Origin: Rhodococcoides kyotonense
GTDB lineage: Bacteria; Actinomycetota; Actinomycetes; Mycobacteriales; Mycobacteriaceae
Length of the DNA: 64,000 nt
Direction of reading: 5' to 3'
Assembly: GCF_001645385.1 (NCBI RefSeq)
Contig: NZ_LVHI01000012.1
Span: 796,169-860,168 of the forward strand
Positions 56,274 through 63,952 of this stretch are shown in pieces. The notes under the pieces were generated by a model. That model searched no databases. It was not told the origin of the DNA and saw nothing but the letters and a program-made list of their open reading frames with translations. Within the stretch, counting starts at the first letter, position 1, and each line of letters starts with the position of its first letter. Position numbers and translations under genes: made by a program.

Positions 56274-56279
56274 TATATA
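56274..56279 (+). promoter_or_regulatory. TATATA -10 candidate before the GAF-ANTAR gene
   Basis: TATATA within an AT-rich run (TGGTATATAAAATTCAG) stands out from the GC-rich context, about 75 nt before ATG 56355. No matching -35 was found. Confidence 0.3.
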
Positions 56280-56354
56280 AAATTCAGTTGTTTGTTCGAC
56301 AGCGTGTCGATCCTGCATCCAGCAGCCGACGCGCTTGCCCGGAAGGACATCTGG

Positions 56355-57062
56355 ATGTCGTACGACCGCGGAGAAGACCGTTCTTCACGGCATGCGGAAC
56401 TACCCGCGCTTCTTGCTCAGTTCGCGCGCGACATGCGCGACGAACGCAGGTCCACGTCGAATACGCTCAACGGTATTCTGCACACGGCGGTCGAGCTCGT
56501 CGACGGCGCCGACAGCGGCTGCATCACGACGCTGACCAAGGGCGAGCGCACGGTCGTAGCCGCGACCGACGAGATGGCCGAGGAACTGTGCCGTCGACAG
56601 TACGAGTACGGCGAAGGTCCGATCGCATCGGAGGTGCGCCACTTCGATGTCGTGGTAGCCGACGATCTCGGTGTCGAACATCGCTGGCCCCAGTTCGCCG
56701 CAGGCGCCGTCGACCAGGGCGTGCGGTCGTTGGTCGCGTTCCAACTGTTCAGCAACGGCGACGACGTCGGAGCGCTCGTGCTCTACAGCAACCGAGCCAA
56801 GGCGTTCGGCCCCGACGCCGTTTTCACCGGGGAGGCGCTGGCCGCCCACGCCGCGATCGCGCTGCTCGGCGCGCGGGACAACGAACAGTTTCGCGCGGGC
56901 TTGGCCAGCAGGGACATCATCGGCCAGGCGAAGGGCATGATCATGGAGCGGTACAAGATCGACGCGGATCAAGCTTTCGAATTGCTGACCAAACTGTCGC
57001 AGCAGCGGAACATTCCGCTCAAAAAGGTCGCGGAGGAGCTGGTCGCGGCAGAGCGTCCGTAG
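56355..57062 (+). CDS. GAF-ANTAR RNA-binding antiterminator, canonical
   Basis: 235 residues from ATG 56355, GGAAGGA upstream; 21 extra codons are open beyond. The GAF domain (about residues 40-165) contains LVDGADSGCITTL and YEYGEGPIASEV. The C-terminal ANTAR helix bundle is intact: ASRDIIGQAKGMIMERYKID and AFELLTKLSQQRNIPLKKVAEELV, with the AKG-x-I/L-M core. ANTAR proteins bind dual hairpins in nascent RNA and prevent termination. Regulation by a small ligand of the GAF domain is likely. It overlaps the convergent gene by 44 bp. Confidence 0.88.
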   Translation: MSYDRGEDRSSRHAELPALLAQFARDMRDERRSTSNTLNGILHTAVELVDGADSGCITTLTKGERTVVAATDEMAEELCRRQYEYGEGPIASEVRHFDVVVADDLGVEHRWPQFAAGAVDQGVRSLVAFQLFSNGDDVGALVLYSNRAKAFGPDAVFTGEALAAHAAIALLGARDNEQFRAGLASRDIIGQAKGMIMERYKIDADQAFELLTKLSQQRNIPLKKVAEELVAAERP

Positions 57063-57723
57063 GTCGGCCCTCCCTGCTGTTCCGGTACGCCGACTGTCGA
57101 ACCGCTCGAAGCCATTCGGGCGCAGGCCGGACCTGCGGGTGACTGTTCCGAACCGGGTCGAAACCGACCTGTGCGTCCGAGATGCCACTCGGACCGGTCG
57201 GACGAAGGTACGCCAAGGGCACGAAATCGTCTGCCCCGCATGCCTGGTCGATGCGAAATTCCATTCGATTGCTGAACAGCGCGTCGCGCGCGTTCTCCAA
57301 ATTCATGGCGCCGGTGGGCGATTCGGTCGCCACGGCGCGAAGCCACCACGAACGCCCGTCGTACTGCAGAGGCATCAGCGTCGAGAACTCGGCGGTTCCC
57401 CACGACCGTGCCGGCCACGGAATCATGCGGCCGACGATCCCTTTGCCCGATCCCGCGAGCAGAACGTCCCAGTCCTGCTCGTCCGGTGACCGTCCGAATC
57501 TGCGAAACGCCAGTCCCCCGATGTCGGGTATGCCGAAGGGCAGTCCGATCCCCTTCGACAGACGTGCGAGCACGTCGCCCGACTGCAGCGGCAGCCCGTG
57601 CCCGTCCGGCGCCACGCGGCGCACCTCACCACGGAACATGACGCCGTCGGGATGGAACACCCGGGCCTGACGCAGCGCCGACGCCGCACGAAAAGGCATA
57701 CCTACCAAGGCTGAAAAATCCAT
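57019..57723 (-). CDS. Uncharacterised protein
   Basis: 234 residues from ATG 57723; 17 more codons are open upstream. No signal peptide. A beta-rich N half (PDGVMFRGEVRRVAPDG, DVLARLSKGIGLPFGIPDIGGLAFRRF) is followed by the mixed segment AGSGKGIVGRMIPWPARSW and a Trp-rich strand (DGRSWWLRAVATESP). The IPDIGGLAFR stretch suggests a ligand-binding barrel of the SRPBCC or lipocalin kind, but this is a guess. No family named. Convergent with and overlapping the GAF-ANTAR gene. Confidence 0.68.
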   Translation of the reverse strand: MDFSALVGMPFRAASALRQARVFHPDGVMFRGEVRRVAPDGHGLPLQSGDVLARLSKGIGLPFGIPDIGGLAFRRFGRSPDEQDWDVLLAGSGKGIVGRMIPWPARSWGTAEFSTLMPLQYDGRSWWLRAVATESPTGAMNLENARDALFSNRMEFRIDQACGADDFVPLAYLRPTGPSGISDAQVGFDPVRNSHPQVRPAPEWLRAVRQSAYRNSREGRPTDALPRPAPPRPF

Positions 57724-57900
57724 GCGCTCCCTCGACTTCCGGACGCACGGATTCCCCACGGCGGCAGGTATCAATCCTCACGAGCGAGTTCGGTTGCTGC
57801 GCAACCCCCGAGCGCGGCTGGTTTGTTACGACGACCCGGGGGTATCACGTCGTTCGGATACATCGACCGACCCGACAACGAGGGGTGTGCGTGATTTACG

Positions 57901-57930
57901 CTGCGCGAAACAAGGCTGCGCGAAACAAGG
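57901..57930 (+). repeat. 15-bp tandem duplication
   Basis: CTGCGCGAAACAAGG occurs twice in direct succession (57901-57915, 57916-57930), just upstream of the GT4 start at 57950. In the extended frame it would encode the repeat CAKQG. A recent slippage event is the simplest reading. Confidence 0.8.
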
Positions 57931-57949
57931 AAACGGACGGCGGACGCCC

Positions 57950-59086
57950 GTGAGTGCGGACAAGTTGCACATCGCGATCGTCGCCTCGAACCGCTTCCCC
58001 ATCAAGCAACCGTTTGCGGGCGGACTCGAAGCGCACACGTGGCACCTGGCCCATTCGTTGGCCGACGCTGGGCACGAGGTGACTCTCTTCGCCGGGCCCG
58101 GGTCGGACCCTGCATTGGGCAGCACGTGCCTCGACGTGCAGGTCCTCGAATTGTCTCCGCAGGCCCGCGCCGACGTCTCGATGCCGTCGGACACGTTCAT
58201 GTCGGATCATCACGCGTACCTGCGGCTCATGCTGGACCTGGCAGCCAGCAGCCAGTACGACGTAGTGCACAACCACAGCCTGCACTATCTGCCCATCGCG
58301 ATGGCGCGAACACTCGCGACGCCGGTGCTGACGACGCTTCACACTCCGCCGACGCCGTGGATCCAGTCGGCGGTGGCCGCGTGCGACGGCGTCGGAACCA
58401 GGTTCGCCGCGGTCAGTCGGCACACCGCCTCGATGTGGCACGGGATCGTCGACGAGATCGACATCGTGCCGAACGGTGTCGACGTGCTCGGTTGGCCCGA
58501 GGGATCCGGCGGCCCGTATCTCGCCTGGTCCGGCCGCTTCACACCCGAGAAGGGGCCCCACCTCGCGATCGAGGCCGCAGTACGAGCCGGGTACCCGATC
58601 AAGCTCGCGGGCCCGATCTCCGACCCGGAGTACTTCGCTCGCGAGATCGGACCTCGCTTGAACGACCGGGTGACGTACGTCGGGCATCTCGATCAGCGCG
58701 AACTCGCCGCGTTGGTCGGCGGGGCAGCTGCCGCGCTGGTCACCCCGTCGTGGGACGAGCCCTACGGGCTGGTGGTGGCCGAGGCGTTGGCGTGCGGCAC
58801 GCCCGTCGCCGCGTTCGCGCGTGGAGGCATCCCCGAGATCGTCACCGCCGACTGTGCGACGCTGGTACCTGCCGACGACGTCGACGCCCTGGCCGCAGCG
58901 ATTCCGCGTACCGTCGCGCTCGACCGAAAGACGGTCCGCCGTCACGCGATCCTTCGATGCTCCGCCGAGACGATGCTCGACGCCTACCTGCACCTGTATC
59001 GAGGAATGATGTCGGCGCCGGTGACAAGGTTGCACGATCCCGTGAAGCATCTTCGCCCCGCGGGACGTCGTCGCCGGCCGGCCTGA
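57950..59086 (+). CDS. Glycosyltransferase family 4
   Basis: 378 residues from GTG 57950; the frame is open to 57722 but the conserved N-terminus KLHIAIVASNRFPI starts here. Motifs: FAGGLEAHTWHLAHSLADAGHEVTL-like acceptor domain (positions about 20-43), AVSRHTASMW, YLAWSGRFTPEKGPHLAIEA and WDEPYGLVVAEALACGTPV with the EX7E pair. It is of the bacterial GT4 type, perhaps mannosyl- or glucosyltransferase. The TupA-like gene follows by 3 bp, so the two are probably an operon. Confidence 0.87.
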   Translation: MSADKLHIAIVASNRFPIKQPFAGGLEAHTWHLAHSLADAGHEVTLFAGPGSDPALGSTCLDVQVLELSPQARADVSMPSDTFMSDHHAYLRLMLDLAASSQYDVVHNHSLHYLPIAMARTLATPVLTTLHTPPTPWIQSAVAACDGVGTRFAAVSRHTASMWHGIVDEIDIVPNGVDVLGWPEGSGGPYLAWSGRFTPEKGPHLAIEAAVRAGYPIKLAGPISDPEYFAREIGPRLNDRVTYVGHLDQRELAALVGGAAAALVTPSWDEPYGLVVAEALACGTPVAAFARGGIPEIVTADCATLVPADDVDALAAAIPRTVALDRKTVRRHAILRCSAETMLDAYLHLYRGMMSAPVTRLHDPVKHLRPAGRRRRPA

Positions 59087-59089
59087 ACC

Positions 59090-59986
59090 ATGGCCGAACG
59101 AGCTCGTGTGCGTGAGCGCACTCGTGTGGTGCGGTGGTGGCGCCTGTGGCGGACGCGTCGCCCCGTCACCTTCACTGACAAGGTCAAGTACAAGATGCTT
59201 CGTGACCACCGCAGGCTACTGGTCACGTTCGCCGACAAGGCAGCGGTTCGTGATCATGTGGAATCCCTTGTCGGACCGGGCTTTCTACCGACTGTGTACG
59301 CGGTTCTGGACTCCCCGTCCGATCTCGTCGATCTCGAGCTCCCCGCCGAGTTCGTCATGAAGCCGACTCACGGCAGCGGGGCGGTCGTCGTCGTGTCGGA
59401 CAACGCCGAACCGGACACCGAACTACCGCCGATCGACGCGTGCTGGAGCTACACACACGTCCGACCCAAGCGGGCCGATCGACGGCACCTGGCGGCGATC
59501 GCCGATTTCTGGACGCGTCAGCTGTACGGTCAAGGACCCAACCGGGAGTGGGCGTACGGCGCCGTTCCCCGTCGAATTCTGGTGGAAGAGCTGCTGACCG
59601 GGCCGCACGACGGTATCGCGGACGATTACAAGTTCTTCGTGTTCCACGGCCGGTGCGAGTTCGTACAAGTGGATACCGGACGCTTCGGTGGGCGGACCCA
59701 AGACTTCTACCGTCGTCCGTGGACCCACCTACCGCTGAGTGGGGGCCCGCCGCACGCAGATCCACCGCAGAACACACCGCCGAAGTTGGACACGATGATC
59801 GAGATCGCCGAAACGCTCTCGCGTGGCACGGATTTCGTACGCGTCGATCTGTACGTCGTGGGGTCCAGGATCGTCGTGGGCGAGCTGACGAGCTATCCGG
59901 CCGGCGGTAACAGCCCGTTCGAACCCGCGTCGTACGACCGTGAGTTCGGCCGGTACTGGACGGTACCGCGCAGATACACGGACTGA
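59090..59986 (+). CDS. TupA-like ATP-grasp protein
   Basis: 298 residues from ATG 59090, 3 bp after the GT4 stop. The arrangement FTDKVKYKMLRDHRRLLVTFADK, FVMKPTHGSGAVVVVS, ILVEELLTGPHDGIADDYKFFVFHG and FVRVDLYVVGSRIVVGELTSYPAGG follows the TupA-like ATP-grasp family (lines quoted only in part; the Lys in MKPTHGSG and the acidic pair in VRVDLY are ATP/metal ligands). Family members occur in surface-polymer loci, originally teichuronopeptide synthesis, and are thought to join an amino acid or peptide to a sugar acid. With the adjacent glycosyltransferase it may decorate a glycan. Confidence 0.82.
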   Translation: MAERARVRERTRVVRWWRLWRTRRPVTFTDKVKYKMLRDHRRLLVTFADKAAVRDHVESLVGPGFLPTVYAVLDSPSDLVDLELPAEFVMKPTHGSGAVVVVSDNAEPDTELPPIDACWSYTHVRPKRADRRHLAAIADFWTRQLYGQGPNREWAYGAVPRRILVEELLTGPHDGIADDYKFFVFHGRCEFVQVDTGRFGGRTQDFYRRPWTHLPLSGGPPHADPPQNTPPKLDTMIEIAETLSRGTDFVRVDLYVVGSRIVVGELTSYPAGGNSPFEPASYDREFGRYWTVPRRYTD

Positions 59987-60421
59987 TCAGCCGACGAACC
60001 AGTTCATGAGCACCGATGTCCCTGCATCGGAGTGATCGATGGACACCCCGTCGCACAGGGCCGTCATCAACGGAATACCGTTGCCGCGCACCGGATTCGA
60101 CGCCGGTCTCTGCCACACACCGTGATCGACGACGACCACCTGCAGCGCCCGCTCGACGGTCGAGTAACCCGCTCTCAGGTCGAGAGTCCCAGTTGTGTCC
60201 AAGTCGCGGTACGCATGCTCGACGACATTGGCCATCGCCTCGTAGACGGCGAGAGCGATGTCGGCGCTGCGGTCGTCGTCGAAGTCGGTGATGCCGAGCC
60301 ATCCGACGAGCGCATGTCGTATACCGCTGATTGCCTCACCGTGGGCGGGAACGTCCAGGAACACGAATTCGCTGGGACCGACGCCGGGTACGGGATCGAA
60401 GTCGGCCGACAATCCAGTCAT
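59987..60421 (-). CDS. RsbW-like anti-sigma factor ATPase, second copy
   Basis: 144 residues from ATG 60421. N box YEAMANVVEHAY, G1 box DHGVW and G2 box GNGIPLMTAL are all present. It is clearly a paralogue of the ATPase at 10491-10970 (shared TGTLDL and DHGVW stretches). GGGTAT at 60431-60436 lies 9 nt upstream, a SigF/SigB-type -10. It should bind an alternative sigma factor and phosphorylate the STAS protein encoded 54 bp upstream. Convergent with the TupA-like gene, with no gap. Confidence 0.85.
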   Translation of the reverse strand: MTGLSADFDPVPGVGPSEFVFLDVPAHGEAISGIRHALVGWLGITDFDDDRSADIALAVYEAMANVVEHAYRDLDTTGTLDLRAGYSTVERALQVVVVDHGVWQRPASNPVRGNGIPLMTALCDGVSIDHSDAGTSVLMNWFVG

Positions 60422-60475
60422 AGGCGAGCCATACCCGATATCGCCGAAATATCGCGGGCCCTTGCGAAAAAGAGC

Positions 60476-60853
60476 CTACGAGTCCACGGCGTCGATCGCG
60501 GAGTCCAGATCGGTGAACACCGTGATCGTTCGGTCCAGCCCCGTGATGGTCAACGGTCGACGCGTCGCGGGGCCGTCCGCGACGACCGCGAACGTGCCGA
60601 AAGGCGTCACCCGTCCACTGATTTCGACCAGAACGGTCAGTCCCACCGAGGCGAGAAAGGTGACTCCGGACAGGTCGACGACCAAGGCGTCGATACGGGA
60701 TCCGGTCAGCACGGAATCGAGGGACCGAGACAGATGCGGCGCCGTCGCCAGGTCGATTTCGCCGCGCACAGCTACCACGGTGACGGAACCTGCGTGCTTC
60801 ACCGTGACATCCAACGGAGGTTGTGCCACTTCGAGTCCCTGGGTGTGAGCCAT
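60476..60853 (-). CDS. STAS-domain anti-sigma factor antagonist, second copy
   Basis: 125 residues from ATG 60853. VRGEIDLATAPHLSRSLDSV and VVDLSGVTFLASVGLTVLV, with the Ser of LASVG as phospho-site; FAVVADGPATRRPLTITGLD matches the first STAS paralogue at 10992-11372. It should sequester the ATPase encoded next when dephosphorylated, freeing the sigma factor. Upstream, 16 bp away, is a small membrane protein on the same strand. Confidence 0.87.
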   Translation of the reverse strand: MAHTQGLEVAQPPLDVTVKHAGSVTVVAVRGEIDLATAPHLSRSLDSVLTGSRIDALVVDLSGVTFLASVGLTVLVEISGRVTPFGTFAVVADGPATRRPLTITGLDRTITVFTDLDSAIDAVDS

Positions 60854-60869
60854 CCTGCTGCCGTCGAGT

Positions 60870-61112
60870 CTAGTCCTGCACGTCGTCGATGCCGTTGCTG
60901 TTCCGGCGCCTCGACCGCAAACGCCGGTACTTCACCACCCAGGAAATCACGACGGCACACCACCCGACCGCGATCACGATGCCACCCCAGAGTGCAGCCT
61001 TGGCAAGGCTGTGATCCGAGTAGACGTATCCGATGCCGCCCCACAACGCGCCCACTACGACGAACAGCGCCATGACCGAGAGCGCCGACTGTGTCGTCTT
61101 GTTCACCACCAC
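60870..61112 (-). CDS. Small two-TM membrane protein
   Basis: 80 residues from GTG 61112. Two hydrophobic segments (SVMALFVVVGALWGGIGYVY and ALWGGIVIAVGWCAVVISWV) with a basic C-terminal tail (YRRLRSRRRNSNG). No family recognised; the topology is like small regulators of ion transport or sensors. It lies upstream of the STAS gene in the same direction and may be cotranscribed. Confidence 0.6.
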   Translation of the reverse strand: MVVNKTTQSALSVMALFVVVGALWGGIGYVYSDHSLAKAALWGGIVIAVGWCAVVISWVVKYRRLRSRRRNSNGIDDVQD

Positions 61113-61141
61113 GAAGTTTTCCTACCCACAATGGGCAGCGA

Positions 61142-61861
61142 TCATTCCTCCCGGTCCGTGCTTCCGATCACGACGTCGCCGCCTGCTGCTATGCGACGGG
61201 CGACGTCGACGATCGGGCTGCCGGTCCGCCGCGCGAGACCGCGCAGGACGTCGTGAGCAGCGCCGATATCCAGTCCGTGCCGCTCGGCGATGATCCCGAC
61301 GGCGAACTCGGTGTCGGCGGTGTCTGCGGCATCGGCGCGAACGGCGTCGGATCGGTGACGGCGCTCGCCGTCGTCGGACAGCCGTAGCGCGGCACCCGCC
61401 AGGTCGGCGAGCACCTGAACGCTCATCGCGTCGCGCGGGGTTCGCATCCACGGCTCCTCGGTTCCGACGACGACGGCCCCCACCGGTCCGCCGTCGATGC
61501 GGATCGGATAGGCCCGCACTGCGGCGAGGCCGACACCGACGGCGTCCGACGCGAACGCGGCCCAGCGCGTCGACGGTTCCGCGGTGTCGTCGACGACGAC
61601 GACGGCATTGGTCGCGACGCTCGTCGATGCCACGCCCATGAAGACCGAGTCCGGAGGCGCGGCCGATTCGTCGGTGGACGCGGCGACCACGAACGACGTC
61701 GGGTACGAGGCGACCACGGCCGCGCACGACCCGGATACGACGGCCATCGCCTGCTGCGCGATGGTATCGAGAATCTCGTGCGAGTCGCGGTGGACGGGTG
61801 CGGTGAGCATGCCGCTGACCGATGCCAGACGGGTGGTCACGGGAACGGTGTTGTCGGTCAT
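61142..61861 (-). CDS. GAF-ANTAR protein, divergent ANTAR domain
   Basis: 239 residues from ATG 61861. The GAF-like part spans about residues 25-160 (SHEILDTIAQQAMAVVSGSC, AYPIRIDGGPVGAVVVG). The C-terminal helices TEFAVGIIAERHGLDIGAAHDVLRGLARRTGSPIVDVARRI (only partly quoted) align with ANTAR but the Ala-Lys-Gly core reads FAVG, so RNA binding may be altered. Regulator for unknown targets. Upstream on the same strand is another GAF-ANTAR gene, 46 bp away. Confidence 0.72.
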   Translation of the reverse strand: MTDNTVPVTTRLASVSGMLTAPVHRDSHEILDTIAQQAMAVVSGSCAAVVASYPTSFVVAASTDESAAPPDSVFMGVASTSVATNAVVVVDDTAEPSTRWAAFASDAVGVGLAAVRAYPIRIDGGPVGAVVVGTEEPWMRTPRDAMSVQVLADLAGAALRLSDDGERRHRSDAVRADAADTADTEFAVGIIAERHGLDIGAAHDVLRGLARRTGSPIVDVARRIAAGGDVVIGSTDREE

Positions 61862-61907
61862 CTCTACCTCTCGGGCGTTACTGGGGACGATGTCGGCGGC
61901 GTCCACC

Positions 61908-62678
61908 TCATGTCTCGCCCTGCGTGAATGTCGTTCGGTGTGCAACTACGTCGTCGGCGATCTCGGTGAGCGAGCACTGCTCCAGATAGGCCCTGGCCCG
62001 CATCGCGGACAGCGCATCGGCGAACGTGACGTTCAACTGAACCGACACCATGCCCGCCGCATAGTTGATCTGAGGCCGAGAGAACTCGGAATCCCAAATG
62101 CCGCGTCGGTGTCCGTCCTGGCTCAGTTCTTCGGCGCCGTTGCCGTCGCTTTTCTCGCCCGCGCCGAAGTACGTCAGCACCACCTGCCCGACGATGTCCG
62201 CACCGCGTTCCATCGCCGCGTACTCGTCAGGTGTCGGATCGCCTGCGCGTGTCCGATACAGCTCGAGCACACCGAACACCGTCGACGCGACCCGCAACGG
62301 GAAGGTGAAGACAGCCGCAGCGCCTGCCGCGGTCGCATCGTTCGCGAACGCGAGCCAGCGATGCTCGTACTCTTTCCGACGCAGATCCGGGCACAGGACC
62401 GGCTGCCCCGAGCTGAACGCGTCGAGACATGGACCCAGGCCCGCGGTGAACTGGATGTCGTCGAGGTAGTGGGCGACGGCATTGCTGGCGTACACCAACT
62501 CCCGGGCTCCCGACGGCGCCATGAGCGTGACCGCACCACCGTCGGCGTTCGTCCTGCTCGTGACGGCATCGCACGCCTGGGAGAGCAACAAACGCGACGG
62601 GCTGCTGTCCCCGGCGGGAACGCTCCTGCCGGTCAGCTCTGGGCCGTCGTCCTCGTGGCCCGACGCCGATGATGTCAT
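61908..62678 (-). CDS. GAF-ANTAR protein, divergent ANTAR domain
   Basis: 256 residues from ATG 62678, with GGAG upstream; the frame is open to 62849. GAF-like domain residues about 35-175 (GGAVTLMAPSGARELVYASN, FTAGLGPCLDAFSSGQPVLCP). The ANTAR-like end has INYAAGMVSVQLNVTFADALSAMRARAY, quoted here by its parts INYAAG and MRARAY; the AKG core reads AAG and the Met is retained. Two Cys residues in the GAF part (PCLDA, LCPD) could sense redox state. Likely transcribed with the downstream GAF-ANTAR gene. Confidence 0.72.
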   Translation of the reverse strand: MTSSASGHEDDGPELTGRSVPAGDSSPSRLLLSQACDAVTSRTNADGGAVTLMAPSGARELVYASNAVAHYLDDIQFTAGLGPCLDAFSSGQPVLCPDLRRKEYEHRWLAFANDATAAGAAAVFTFPLRVASTVFGVLELYRTRAGDPTPDEYAAMERGADIVGQVVLTYFGAGEKSDGNGAEELSQDGHRRGIWDSEFSRPQINYAAGMVSVQLNVTFADALSAMRARAYLEQCSLTEIADDVVAHRTTFTQGET

Positions 62679-63041
62679 GGCGGACTCCTGCACTCGGTGT
62701 GATCGACTTTCGTCTACCACTGGTCCGTTGTTCCGGATCCGAGATACGTGTGAGTTGCCTGCCGATGCTGCATCACCGCGTTCATGATGTCGGGTCAACT
62801 TCCCTCTCAGTGCGCCAACCGCACTGAAACGGACGAAGGTAACGCCCACCTCGACGGCGAACGCACCTCGGCGGGCGTAAGTTCTTCACCCTGTGATTTC
62901 GAGCGGTTGCTTGATAATTGCGTCTAGCGTACGACCTTAGATGACTCTCCGCGCCACGCACGGCATACCGTTCGGAAGGTTTACGATGTCGCCGAGACAA
63001 GCGTCGCCGTACCAGGTGACGAGTGAGGCGACACGATAGCG
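62679..63041. promoter_or_regulatory. 363-bp divergent region between two GAF-ANTAR genes
   Basis: No gene is supported: reading frames here are shadows. It must contain promoters for the minus unit (62678 leftwards) and the plus gene (63042). A GTTTACGATGTC stretch near 62979 and an AT-rich segment near 62910 are the only distinctive features seen; no convincing -10/-35 pair or tandem hairpins typical of ANTAR targets could be recognised by eye. Confidence 0.3.
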
Positions 63042-63788
63042 ATGGCCGACGACAGCAGTCCTCAGCGCGGCGGACCCCTGTGGGAGTCGGATCCCGAGTT
63101 GGCCTCCGCCGTCGAGATCCGCCTGTCGCTTCCCATCCGCGGTAGCGACGATCTGATCGAACTGATGGCACGCGTAGCGGCCATCGCCGTGCAGCATATC
63201 GCCGGTGCCGATCACGCGGGCATCACCGCCGCATTCGACGACATCGCGCCGTTCACGGTTGCTCCGACCGACGAACGAGTGTCGACGTTCGACCGCGCAC
63301 AGTACGAGTTCGACGGCGGCCCATGCCTGCTGGCCGCGCGAACGGATCGCATCGTGCATTTCGATCTCGCCGAGATGGGGCAACTGTGGCCCGACCTGTC
63401 CATCACGGCCCATCAGAGCAGCATTCGCCGAGTGACCGCAGCGCCGTTGCACCATCGGGCCATCTCGGTCGGCTCGCTGAATCTCTACACCGACCACAGC
63501 ACCGCGGCGACGATACTCACCACGTCCGAATTGCTGCCGGTTCTGCTCGGACACCTCGACCGCGGACTCGACGAATTCGGACTGCACCTCACGTCGACGG
63601 CGTTGGCCCACGAACTGATGCAGGGCGTCGAGACCCGGGCACTGATCGACAACGCCATCGGGGTGATCATGGGGCTGAGGCACTGTTCGGACACGCAGGC
63701 GGCCGATCTCCTCGACACGAAGGCGCGCACCGAGAACATCGGCCGTCGCGACGCCGCGCGACGGGTTCTCGACGATCGAGCACTGTGA
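63042..63788 (+). CDS. GAF-ANTAR protein, partly divergent
   Basis: 248 residues from ATG 63042. GAF-like part about residues 38-180 (VAAIAVQHIAGADHAGITAAF, YEFDGGPCLLAARTDRIVHFD). The C-terminal helices keep the ANTAR layout (TRALIDNAIGVIMGLRHCSD and AADLLDTKARTENIGRRDAARRVLD), with the AKG core as AIG and Met in place. It may bind RNA weakly or sense a ligand. A stem-loop lies 34 bp after its stop. Confidence 0.78.
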   Translation: MADDSSPQRGGPLWESDPELASAVEIRLSLPIRGSDDLIELMARVAAIAVQHIAGADHAGITAAFDDIAPFTVAPTDERVSTFDRAQYEFDGGPCLLAARTDRIVHFDLAEMGQLWPDLSITAHQSSIRRVTAAPLHHRAISVGSLNLYTDHSTAATILTTSELLPVLLGHLDRGLDEFGLHLTSTALAHELMQGVETRALIDNAIGVIMGLRHCSDTQAADLLDTKARTENIGRRDAARRVLDDRAL

Positions 63789-63821
63789 TGTGGCGCAGGC
63801 CCGGACCTGGCGTCGGACGTG

Positions 63822-63853
63822 ACGTTGATCGCTGAAGGTTTGAGCGTCAACGT
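63822..63853 (+). terminator. Stem-loop downstream of GAF-ANTAR gene
   Basis: ACGTTGA-T-CGCT (63822-63833) pairs with AGCGTCAACGT (63843-63853) with one bulged T and a 9-nt loop. A TTTT run follows only 14 nt later, so it is at best a weak intrinsic terminator, or an RNA element of the next gene's upstream region. Confidence 0.35.
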
Positions 63854-63892
63854 GCTCGACGTCGGTTTTCAGGTCGAAAGTAAAAGAATGGT

Positions 63893-63898
63893 TATATA
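63893..63898 (+). promoter_or_regulatory. TATATA -10 candidate before the last gene
   Basis: TATATA in AGAATGGTTATATAGAAAG is an AT-rich island 55 nt before ATG 63953. It resembles the one at 56274-56279. No -35 element recognised. Confidence 0.25.
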
Positions 63899-63952
63899 GA
63901 AAGTCGCCGAGCCCGCTTGAAATTTCATGAACAGACCGCGCATTCTGGAGTC

